Positions 35,521-47,281 of a stretch of 64,000 nucleotides of DNA are shown here, piece by piece. The position numbers and the translations under genes are program-made. Location: NCBI RefSeq assembly GCF_040954835.1, contig NC_090709.1:39908975-39972974 (forward strand). Direction: 5' to 3'. How positions within the stretch are numbered: the stretch's first letter is position 1; each line of letters begins with the position of its first letter. The stretch is from Lepisosteus oculatus. Taxonomy: Eukaryota; Chordata; Actinopteri; Semionotiformes; Lepisosteidae. The notes beneath the pieces are model-generated. The model saw only the letters and a list, made by a program, of their open reading frames with translations. It did no database searches and had not been told where the DNA came from.

Positions 35521-35840
35521 ACTGTGTGTGAGTGTGTGTGTCTGGTATGTGTCTCTGTGTGTGTGTCTGTCTGTTTATGAGTGTGTGTGTCTGGTATGTG
35601 TCTGTGTGTCTGTCTATGAGTGTGTGTGTGTGTGTGTTTGACTGTTTATGAGTGTGTTTGTCCAGGGTGTGTCTGTGTGTGTGTCTGTCTGTTTATGAGT
35701 GTGTGTGTCTGTCTGTTTATGAGTGTGTGTGTCCGGTGTGCATCTGTGTGTGTGTGTCTGTCTGTTTATGAGTGTGTCTGTCTATGAGTGTGGGTGTCCA
35801 GTGTGTGAGTGTTTGTGTCCAGTGTGTTACTGTGTGTGAC
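35521..35840 (+). repeat. GT-rich degenerate repeat
   Basis: Irregular units around GTGTGTGTCTGTCTGTTTATGAG directly abut the 42-bp array. It lies between that array and the msh5 3' end. Confidence 0.8.
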
Positions 35841-35949
35841 CTGCACATTTCCTCTATCTGGGGGGTCGAACCCTGGGCCTGTTCCAGTCCCTTCGGACCG
35901 CTGAGCAGAAACAAGCCAGGGCACACCTTGGCCTTTGGCTCCGAAGGGT

Positions 35950-35955
35950 TTATTT
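35950..35955 (-). terminator. msh5: Candidate poly(A) signal of msh5
   Basis: Minus-strand AATAAA (plus TTTATT in GGGTTTATTTGG), about 1.1 kb past the msh5 stop. It is a candidate end of the transcript; other weaker AT-rich sites lie near 36000. Confidence 0.45.
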
Positions 35956-36114
35956 GGCGAAATGTGTTCTTAACAGATTACAACAACAACAAGAATAATA
36001 AATAACGTTATATATCAAGTATGAACAGGGAAGCAGATGAGAAGGAACAGTGAGGTGTTGTTGTTGTTCATAAAGGCTGTTCCAGTAACTGTTTCAGCCC
36101 CTCTGAAACGACAG

Positions 36115-37060
36115 CGTGAGAGAGGTCGGGGATCAGGGGTGACTGGGGGTGATGAGAAGTGATTAAGGGTGACTGGGGGAGATTGTGGCTGATTGAGGAA
36201 GACTCGGGGTGATTAGGACTAACCGGGGAAGATTGGGGGTGATTAGGGGTGACTGGGGGTAAATGGGGTGATTGAGGGTGACTGGGGTGACTGGGGCTGA
36301 TTGGGCGTGATTGAAGGTGGGTGGTGCTGATTAAGGGAGACTGGGGGTGATAAGGGGTGACTGGGGGTGACAGGGAGTGATTAGGGGTGACGGGGGGAGA
36401 CTGGTGTTGATTGGGGCTGACTGGGGATGACTGGGGGAGATGGGGATGATTAGGGGTGACTGGGGGTGACGGGGAGTTATTAGGGGTGACTGGTGGTGAC
36501 AGGGAGTGATTATGGGTGATGAGGGGAGACTGGGGGTGACAGGGAGTGATTATGGTTGATTAGGGGTGACTGGGGGAGACTGGGGGTGACAGGGAGTGAT
36601 TAGGGGTGACTGGGGGAGACTGGTGTTGATTGGAGCTGACTGGAGGAGACTGGGGGTGACAGGGAGTGATCAGGGGTGATTAGGGGTGACTGGCGGAGAC
36701 TGGAGGTGACAGGGGGTGATTAGGGGTGATTAGGGGTGACTGGGGGAGACTGGGGGTGATTAGGGGTGACTGGGGGAGACTGGGGGTGATTAGGGGTGAC
36801 TGGGGAGACTGGAGGTGACAGGGGGTGATTAGGGGTGACTGGGGGAGACTGGGGGTGATTAGGGGTGACTGGGGGAGACTGGAGGTGACAGGGGGTGATT
36901 AGGGGTGACTGGGGGAGACTGGGGGAGACTGGGGGTGATTAGGGGTGACTGGGGGAGACTGGAGGTGACAGGGGGTGATTAGGGGTGTCGGGGGGAGACT
37001 GGTGTTGATTGGGGCTGACTGGGGGAGATGGGGGTGATCAGGGGTGACTGGGGTCCCCCG
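36115..37060 (-). repeat. CCCCAGTCACC/CCTAATCA repeat in msh5 3' UTR
   Basis: On the msh5 strand the units read CCCCAGTCACCCCTAATCAC with CCCCAGTCTCC spacers and begin some 20 bp after the stop. On the plus strand it is a run of GGGG blocks. The motif is the same kind as in the 3' UTR of Ly6 copy 2. Confidence 0.88.
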
Positions 37061-37079
37061 GTGCCCCCAGGGCCAGGCG

Positions 37080-40000
37080 CTACAGGATGTCGCCCGCAGA
37101 GGGCAGCACCTCCTCTCTCAGGTACTGGGGCAGGTCGACGGAGGGGCTGTCCAGGTCCAGGCCCAGAAACCGGTCCACGATGGCCCGGCACCTGGGGGGC
37201 AGACAGAGACGGGGGGGGTTTGGGGCGCGATGAGGAGATCCACAGTCTCCCGGAGAGAGCCCACCACCTGGGGGCGCCGTTTGACTTGCGGTGACGGGAT
37301 CGCGCTCTCTCTCTCTTTCAGCCCGCAGCACTGGTGAAATGTTCACAGTGACGTGTCAAAACCCCCAGTGTCGAGTCACAGAGGAAACATGCAGGTCACA
37401 CACAGACACACCGGACACACACACTCACACAGACACACACCGGACACACACACTCACACAGACACACACTCACAGACACACCAGACACACACTCACACAC
37501 ACACCGGACACACAGACACACTCACAGACACACCAGACACACACTCACAGACACACTGACACACTCACAGACACACACCGGACACATAGACACACTCACA
37601 GACACACCAGACACACACTCACACACTCAAACACCAGACACATACTCAAACACAGACACACACTCACACACTCAAACACCAGACACATACTCAAACACAG
37701 ACACACACTCACAGACACACACTCACACACTCAAACACCAGACACATACTCAAACACAGGCACACACTCACACACTCAAACACCAGACACATACTCAAAC
37801 ACAGACACACACTCACAGACACACACTCACACACTCAAACACCAGACACATACTCAAACACAGGCACACACTCACACACTCAAACACCAGACACATACTC
37901 AAACACAGACATACACTCACAGGACACACATACTCAGAAACAGACAGACACACACACTCACACACAGACACACACCAGACACACAGACACACACTCACAG
38001 ACATACGCACCGGACAGACACACAGACACACACAAAGACACACACTCACTCACAGACACACCAGACACACACACACTCACAGACACACACTCACACACTC
38101 AAACACCGGACACATACTCAAACACAGACACACACTCACAGGACACACATACTCAGAAACAGACAGACACACACACTCACACACCAGACACACACACTCA
38201 CACCAGGGCCAGTTTTAACCCCCCAGCCTGTCTGTAAACCCACGCCGACCCGGGGAGAACATGCAGACTCCACACAGACAGCGCCCCCTGTCTGGTCTTG
38301 AGCCCAGAGCCCCGGCGCTGACCCCTGCGATGTGGGCAAGTGCTAAACAGACTGCGGGTGTGTGTGTCAGAGGGGAGCGGGGCGGGGGCGGGGGGGCGCT
38401 CTCTGACCTGGCGGCCTGCTCCGTGCTGGACGGGCGATCGACGCGCTCGATGGCCTTGCCCGCTCGGTACAGCTCCGACACCTGGAACACACAGGACAGC
38501 CGTCCTCACACACGGAACACCTGCTGGGCTCCTCGGGACAGACACTGTCCTGAGCCTTGTCTTCAACTGACACAGGGGATCACACACACACACAGGGGAT
38601 CGGGGACACACACACACTGACCTCCACGGCCCTCTGCACCAGTGGGGGTGGCAGTCCTGCCAGCGTGGCGATGTTGGCGGCGTGACTGGACTGGCACACG
38701 CCCTCCTTCAGCTGGTAGAAGAACACCAGCTCCTCCCCGTCCAGAGCTGTCTCCAGGGTCTGAGTACAGGACGGCCCTGTTAGTGTCACTGGGGCTGGGT
38801 CTGTCGGTGTGTCACTGGGGCTGTCAGTGTGTCACTGGGGCTGTCAGTGTGTCGTCTCCAGGGTCTGAGTACAGGACAGCCCTGTTAGTGTCACTGGGGC
38901 TGTCGGTGTGTCGTCTCCAGGGTCTGAGTACAGGACAGCCCTGTTAGTGTCACTGGGGCTGTCAGTGTGTCGTCTCCAGGGTCTGAGTACAGGACAGCCC
39001 TGTTACTGCTGGGGCTGGGTCTGTCGGTGTGTCACTGGGGCTGTCACTGTGTCACTGGGGCTGTCAGTGTGTCGTCTCCAGGGTCTGAGTACAGGACAGC
39101 CCTGTTAGTGTCACTGGGGCTGTCGGTGTGTCACTGGGGCTGTCGGTGTGTCGTCTCCAGGGTCTGAGTACAGGACGGCCCTGTTAGTGTCACTGGGGCT
39201 GTCAGTGTGTCGTCTCCAGGGTCTGAGTACAGGACAGCCCTCTTACTGCTGGGGCTGGGTCTGTCGGTGTGTCACTGGGCTGTCGGTGTGTCACTGGGGC
39301 TGTCAGTGTGTCATCTCCAGGGTCTGAGTACAGGACGGCCCTGTTAGTGTCACTAGGGCTGTCAGTGTCGTCTCCAGGGTCTGAGTACAGGACGGCCCTG
39401 TTAGTGTCACTGGGGCTGTCGGTGTGTCACTGGGGCTGTCGGTGTGTCACTGGGGTGTCTGGGGTATTACCAGGTACTGCAGCAGGGGGGACTGGGGCAG
39501 CAGGCCCATCTGCACCAGGCTGTGGAAGTTGGTGGACAGCAGGACGTGTGGGCAGTGCTGGGGGCCCTTCCTCAGCCAGTGCCGGACGCAGGCGGCCAGC
39601 AGGGACACGCCGTCCACCTGTGGGCCGGTCGGACACGGGGGGGGGGGGGGAGAGAGAGTGAGGTACTCTGGGATTAGACAAACAGCCTTCCCCGAATTCA
39701 GAAATCTCATCCCAGAGTTCCCACACCTGCCAGCATCCCAAAGGGTCCCAATCCTACTGGGAGAGGGAGGAGGGAACTCCGCTGAACTGGCAGCCCAGTG
39801 TGTGATCTCCTGTCCCAGCCTGAGGAACAGACAGTGAGCCTGTCTCTCAATAATAATAATCCAGTGTGTGATCTCCTGTCCCAGCCTGAGGAACAGACAG
39901 TGAGCCCGTCTCTCAATAATAATAATACAGTGTGTGATCTCCTGTCCCAGCCTGAGGAACAGACAGGGAGCCTGTCTCTCAATAATAATAATACAGTGTG

Positions 40001-43000
40001 TGATCTCCTGTCCCAGCCCGAGGAACAGACAGTGAGCCCGTCTCTCAATAATAATAATACAGTGTGTGATCTCCTGTCCCAGCCTGAGGAACAGACAGTG
40101 AGCCCGTCTCTCAATAATAATAATACAGTGTGTGATCTCCTGTCCCAGCCTGAGGAACAGTGAGTCTGTCTCTCAATAATAATAATACAGTGTGTGATCT
40201 CCTGTCCCAGCCTGAGGAACAGACAGTGAGCCTGTCTCTCAATAATAATAATACAGTGTGTGATCTCCTGTCCCAGCCTGAGGAACAGACAGTGAGCCCG
40301 TCTCTCAATAATAATAATACAGTGTGTGATCTCCTGTCCCAGCCTGAGGAACAGACAGTGAGCCCGTCTCTCAATAATAATAATACAGTGTGTGATCTCC
40401 TGTCCCAGCCTGAGGAACAGACAATGAGTCTGTCTCTCAATAATAATAATACAGTGTGTGATCTCCTGTCCCAGCCTGAGGAGCAGTGAGCCTGTCTCTC
40501 AATAATAATAATAATACAGTGTGTGATCTCCTGTCCCAGCCTGAGGAACAGACAGTGAGCCCGTCTCTCAATAATAATAATACAGTGTGTGATCTCCTGT
40601 CCCAGCCTGAGGAACAGACAGGGAGCCTGTCTCTCAATAATAATAATACAGTGTGTGATCTCCTGTCCCAGCCTGAGGAACAGACAGTGAGCCTGTCTCT
40701 CAATAATAATAATACAGTGTGTGATCTCCTGTCCCAGCCTGAGGAGCAGTGAGCCTGTCTCCCAGTCATGCTCCATCCGCCTACAGAATATGTCAATATT
40801 TTAGGATATGTCTCTGTTGTAAATGTCTGTAGATTTTATTTTACTTCTATTTTTTGTTTCGTTTCACGGGAATTTTTTTATTTTTATTTGCTTTGGCAAC
40901 ACTGATTGTACTCATCGGTCATGCTAATAAAGCCCCTTGAATTGGATTGAATTGAGAGAGAGAGAAGGGGGTCAGGAGGAACAGTGACTCGCTCCCCACC
41001 CGATCTTCCTCCTCCTCCTCCTCCTCACCGTGTTGGTCCCTTTCCCGAACTCGTCTATCAGCACCAGGGAGCTGCCTGTGCTGTCGTTCAGAGCCGACGC
41101 CATCTGACAGACAGGAGAGAGGGAGACACTCGCTGATCCCCGGACTGGACACTCCAGACAGACAGAGGGGTTCATACAGACTCACTGACCCCCGGACTGG
41201 ACACTCCAGACAGACAGACAGAGGGGTTCACACAGACTGGACACTCCAGACAGACAGACAGAGGGGTTCACACAGACTGGACACTCCAGACAGACAGACA
41301 GAGAGGTTCACACAGACTGGACACTCCAGACAGACAGACAGAGGGGTTCACACAGACTGGACACTCCAGACAGACAGACAGAGGGGTTCACACAGACTGA
41401 CCCACAGACTGGACACTCCAGACAGAGAGAGGTTCACACAGACTGACCCACAGACTGGACACTCCAGACACTCCAGACAGACAGACAGAGGGGTTCACAC
41501 AGACTGACCCCCGGACTGGACACTCCAGACAGACAGACAGACAGAGAGGTTCACACAGACTGGACACTCCAGACAGACAGACAGAGGGGTTCACACAGAC
41601 TGACCCAGAGACTGGACACTCCAGACAGAGAGAGGTTCACACAGACTGACCCACAGACTGGACACTCCAGACAGACAGACAGACAGACAGAGGGGTTCAC
41701 ACAGACTGACCCCCGGACTGGACACTCCAGACAGAGAGAGAGAGGTTCATACAGAGTCACCGACCCACAGAGTGGACACTCCAGACAGACAGAGAGAGAG
41801 GTTCATACAGAGTCACTGACCCCCGGACTGGACACAGACCTGGTTGAGGTCGATCATGAAGGTGGACAGCCCCAGGGACACGGACTCCCGGCTGTGCATG
41901 CGGGTGTAGATCCCGTCCATCAGCCCGACCTCTGCCCGCGCCGCCGGCACGTTGGAGCCAATCAGGGCCATGAACACGATGAGCCCCACCTGCCGGGGGG
42001 GGGGGGGGAGGGGCCGACACCGTCATCCAATCAGAGCGCGGCTGGGTCCGGGGGGACAGGCCTGCTGGGGGTTAGCAGTGTGACCTCACAACAACCCCAG
42101 GGTCATGGGGCCACAGGGTCGGGGGTCAGTGGACAGGACAGACCTTTAACAGTACGTGGCCCACTGACAATGGGCTCCAGGGTCATGGGGTCAGGGGTCA
42201 GTGGAGGGGACAGACACCTTTAACTGTACCCAGCCTGCTGACCGTGGACTCCAGGGTCAGGTCGTGGGGTCACGGGGTCGGGGGTCAGCGGAGAGGAGAG
42301 AGAGCCCGCTGACGGTGGACTCCGGGGTCAGGTCGTGGGGTCGCGGGGTCGGGGGTCAGCGGAGAGGAGAGAGAGCCCGCTGACGGTGGACTCCGGGGTC
42401 AGGTCGTGGGGTCACGGGGTCGGGGCTCAGTGGAGAGGATAGAGAGCCCGCTGACGGTGGACTCCGGGGTCAGGTCGTGGGGTCACGGGGTCGGGGGTCA
42501 GCAGAGAGGAGAGAGAGCCTGCTGACGGTGGACTCCGGGGTCAGGTCGTGGGGTCACGGGGTCGGGGGTCAGTGGAGAGGATAGAGAGCCCGCTGACGGT
42601 GGACTCCGGGGTCAGGTCGTGGGGTCACGGGGTCGGGGGTCAGTGGAGAGGATAGAGAGCCCGCTCACCTGCTTCAGGTAGATGCTCTTCCCGCTGGAGT
42701 TGGGCCCGGTGATGAGCTTGACCTTCCCCGCCGCGCCGGCGCTGACGGTGGGGTTCGGGACGAACACAGGGGCGCACAGCTCCACCAGCGGGTGCCTGCG
42801 GTTGGGGGGGGGGGCGCAGCACACAGCACACAGGGCCGGTTTCATACGGGGGGGGGTTAGAAAGAGTCAGCGCAGGCGAGTGCACTGCGCTCACAGAACA
42901 GAGGAGCTTTTCGGCTCCAGGGGCACCGTCCCCGACGTCGGCCTCCAGTTCCACTCCATGAGAGAGAGAGAGAGACACAATTTCCAGGCGTGCGCAGCGC

Positions 43001-44393
43001 TACGATCTGCGACTCAGGACGAGGCCTTACTGCTCCAGAACCGAGCAGGCCTGCGAAAAACAGCCCTCCTTTCACCCAGGGCGAGAAATACTGCTCTTGG
43101 CTGCCGGACGGTTTCCGCCGACAAAGCCTTTAGCGACGACGCGGCCGCCCCACAGTGCTTTCACAGAGCTCACAGGGCTCGGGGGCTGAACTCGGGGTCG
43201 GGATCGAATTGTAGGGTCGCGAGGCCGTTCGCCGAGTTCGCTTTGCTGCCGAGAGGTCATAACGGGTGGGAAAAAAAAGGGACCGAAAACGGGGCGGCGT
43301 GGTGGCTCTGGGGCTCAGGATCTGCGCTTGTGGCTGGGAGGTTGCCAGTTCGAATCCCGCGGCCGGCAGGGGGACCCTACTCCGCTGGGCCCTCAAACCG
43401 AGACTGCAGTTGCCCTCGAAGGTCCCTGTTGCAGTACCACTCTCCGGCCGCCAGAGGGCCCCCCTGGTACACACCTCTCCTCTCTGGGGAGGCGTACAGA
43501 AGGATCACCGGGCCTCATGAAGCCCCTCACGACACCGCCCCCTCCGGCCTCTTTAAACCCTGCAGCACTGGCTCGGACCCTGAGGGCTGCGCTTCTCCGG
43601 CGCCGTCCCGGGACACCCGAGGAACCAGCGAGGGGTTTATCCCCCCCGCTGCTGGGGGGAGAGGAGAGAAGACCGCGCCGTTTCGGCCGTGAAACGTTGC
43701 GGTTTCTCTCCTCTCTTTGCAGACCTGGCCTGCTGAGCCTGCAGCTCCCCACCCGTACTATCATAGTGACGTTGCTTTATCGGCCCGGTACAATCTCCTG
43801 CATGAGGAATGTGTCTTCTCTCAGACCCCAGCCTGCTCTCCATGAGACACACAGACAGGGAGAGAGAAGCTGGGGGTCCGAGCGCAGGGTCAGACATTTA
43901 TACGGCACCCCTGGAGCAGCTGGGGTGAAGGGCCTCGCTCAGGGGCCCAACGGAGTAGGATTCCTCTGCCGGGTGTGGGATTCGAACCGGCAACCTCCCA
44001 GCCCCAGGCGCAGATCCTGAGCCACAGAGCCGCCGCTCCACTCTCACTAGGATACCTTAGGCTTTGCCTCCTTTTTGGCTCCCCTAGTTTTTGACCTGGA
44101 CCTTGGGTTTCGCTGTTAACTCGGTGTTTCGCGACCCCTAACCCGCAGAGGGTCCGCCCCCTCGCTAACAGCTGCTCGGGGGGGGCCTGCTCTGTCTCGG
44201 CGTTACCTGCCCTCCCGGATGTGGATGACGGAGGCCGCGGTCAGCGTGGGCCTGCAGAAGCTGTACTCCCGGGAGACCAAGGCCAGGGCGATGAGGCAGT
44301 CCAGCTGGGCGGAGAACTCCATCACCCGGTACAGACACTGCGTCCTCTCCAGCACCTTCGCCTCCAGCTGCGTCACCACTGCGGTCTCCAGGT
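37080..44393 (-). CDS. msh5: msh5 exons 17-24 (core and ATPase domain)
   Basis: Coding exons: 17, 44393-44207; 18, 42795-42669 (Walker A); 19, 41989-41840 (STFMIDLNQ); 20, 41103-41029 (Walker B); 21, 39617-39471; 22, 38759-38622; 23, 38481-38408; 24, 37191-37080 (TAG at 37082-37080). Donors of exons 19, 22 and 23 are GTCTGT, GTCAGT and GTCAGA, off consensus but GT. Confidence 0.93.
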
Positions 44394-46735
44394 CTGGGAG
44401 AGAGAGGGGCTCACACACACACTGGACTGGACTGGACACTCCAGTACATGAACACTGCACTGAGAGAGAGAGGGGTTCATACAGACACACTGACTGGACA
44501 CTCCAGTACATGAACACTGCACTGAGAGAGAGAGGGGTTCATACAGACACACTGACTGGACACTCCAGTACATGAACACTGCACTGAGAGAGAGAGGGGT
44601 TCACACAGACACACTGACTGGACACTCCAGTACATGAACACTGCACTGACAGAGAGAGGGGTTCATACACACACACTGACTGGACACTCCAGTACATGAA
44701 CACTGCACTGAGAGAGAGAGGGGTTCATACAGACACCCTGACTGGACACTCCAGTACATGAACACTGCACTGAGAGAGAGAGGGGTTCATACAGACACAC
44801 TGACTGGACACTCCAGTACATGAACACTGCACTGAGAGAGAGAGGGGTTCATACAGACACTGACTGGACACTCCAGTACATGAACACTGCACTGAGAGAG
44901 AGAGGGGTTCATACACACACCCTGACTGGACACTCCAGTACATGAACACTGCACTGAGAGAGAGAGGGGTTCATACAGACACACTGACTGGACACTCCAG
45001 TACATGAACACTGCACTGAGAGAGAGAGGGGTTCATACAGACACACTGACTGGACACTCCAGTACATGAACACTGCACTGAGAGAGAGAGAGGGGTTCAC
45101 ACAGACACACTGACTGGACACTCCAGTACATGAACACTGCCCTGAGAGAGAGAGGGGTTCACACAGACACACTGACTGGACACTCCAGTACATGAACACT
45201 CCACTGAGAGAGAGAGAGAGGGGGGGTTCATACAGACACACCTCTGATGTCGCAGTGCAGGTCTCCCAGCATGCTGTCCAGCTCCTTGGTGCGCTCACTG
45301 CGGTAGTGAAGTCGGTCTCCTGACAGGAACTGAGAGGAAGGGAAGGTGGACAATCACACGTACAGCGGGGAGACAGAGCCCGGACACCGCGCGGGGGGGT
45401 AACAGAGAGGGGGCGGCCGGCCGGCGGAGACTCACCATGAAGTCCAGCCCCTGGATGACGAAGTCCTCCTTGTCCGCCATGCTGGGCAGCCGGGGGACGG
45501 ACAGCAGGAAGCCGATCTGGGAGGAGAAGGAGCGGCAGGAGGGGTCAGCTCGCTCCGCAGAGAGGTGGACAGGGTCCTCACACGGAGAGTGGACAGCAGT
45601 GGGTATGTAGATGACACTGCAGTGTGGACAGGTGTGGACAGGGGCCCTGACCAGCGGTATGTAGATGACACTGCAGTGTGGACAGGTGTGGACAGGTGTG
45701 GACAGGGGCCCTGACCAGCGGTATGTAGATGACACTGCAGTGTGGACAGGTGTGGACAGGTGTGGACAGGGGCCCTGACCAGCGGTATGTAGATGACACT
45801 GCAGGAGGGGATGCGAGGATCCAGGTTCTCCAGCTCCTTGCGAGCGACATCCGTCAGGAAGTCAGACAATCCCATCATCCTCCTCTTCTCTGAGAGAAAC
45901 AGAGACAGGGAGACAGAGAGAGAGCTCAACACCGCCCCGAGAGAGCTCAACACCGCCCCGAGAGACAGGGAGAGAGCTCAACACCACCCCGAGAGACAGG
46001 GAGAGAGCTCAACACTGCCCTGAGAGAGCTCAACACCGCCCTGAGAGACAGGGAGAGGGCTCAACACCGCCCTGAGAGAGCTCAACAGAGAGACATAGAC
46101 AGCAGCCCGCTGCACACAGACACAGAGTGTCTCTCACTCACTCTCATCAATGGCTGGGTCCACATTGGGTTTGACGGTGACCCGGTTCTCAGTCAGACTG
46201 GCCTCGAAATCCACCTGCCGCGGCGACACAGAGACCCCGGTGAGACCCCCTTGCATGCGTGTGCGTGACGTGACGGCGCTCGTCTGTCTGTCCAACACAG
46301 GACACACACACACACACTCTCACACACCCTGGACAGGACACCAGTCCATCACAGGGGACACACACACACTCACACACCCTGGACAAGACACCAGTCCATC
46401 ACAGGACACTCACACACCCTGGGCAGGACACCAGTCCATCACAGGACACACACACACACCCTGGACAGGACACCAGTCCATCACAGGACACACACACACA
46501 CCCTGGACAGGACACCAGTCCATCACAGGACACACACACACTCACACACCCTGGACAGGACACCAGTCCATCACAGGACACACACACACACACACACTCA
46601 CACACCCTGGAGAGGACACCAGTCCATCACAGGACACACACACACTCACACACCCTGGACAGGACACCAGCCCCTCACAGGACACACACACACACACACA
46701 CACACACCCTGGACAGGACACCAGCCCCTCACAGG

Positions 46736-46766
<31 letters not shown>

Positions 46767-47237
46767 GGACAGGACACCAGTCCATCACAGGCAGAGGATT
46801 TCGGTGGAGTTTCGTATACAGGCCGCCCCTGTGGACACAGAGCGGGTCTTTACCACTTTGCTGATGAGGCTGGCGATGTAGTGCAGGTCGTCGCTGAAGG
46901 CCCCGGAGATCTCTCGGAACAGCAGGATCGACTGAGGGAGGGCCTGCACGGTGTCTCTGATGCACACCGCGCTGTACACTGTCTGCAGAGAGAGAGGGGG
47001 GTTCATGCAGACACACCGCCTGAGTGGACAGCCGCTCGGGAAGGCTCTCTCACCTTATACAGGCACTGCCAGTCGTGGACATTGGTCTGAGAGAGAGTCA
47101 TCCTGCGGATCAACATCTGCGGGAGACAGAGAGCGAGGGTGAGACAGCTCTGCAGTCTCACTGACCCCCACGCCAACAGGAAGAAGCACTGCAAACATGC
47201 TTACAGACGGTATGGTCAGGGTGTCAGAGTGCTGTAC

Positions 47238-47281
<44 letters not shown>

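Noticed and set aside
27760-35580. A 2,606-codon open frame as a giant repetitive protein gene
   Set aside because: It has no ATG, begins at TTG right after a stop, runs into GT-rich repeat at the end, and other frames over the same array are also open. A 42-bp period without stops gives this automatically. Kept as a finding, not as a CDS.
35840-35945. Possible SINE or tRNA-like box B (GGTCGAACCC)
   Set aside because: Only one weak motif, no second copy in the window and no clear ends.
37291-38301. 336-codon + frame of Thr-His-Ser repeats
   Set aside because: It covers a CA-rich minisatellite within msh5 intron 23 and crosses exon 24's flank antisense; no domain or start context.
44405-45241. 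Regular 62-bp arrays as CRISPR-like arrays
   Set aside because: Units are head-to-tail without unique spacers, in introns of vertebrate genes, and no cas genes exist.
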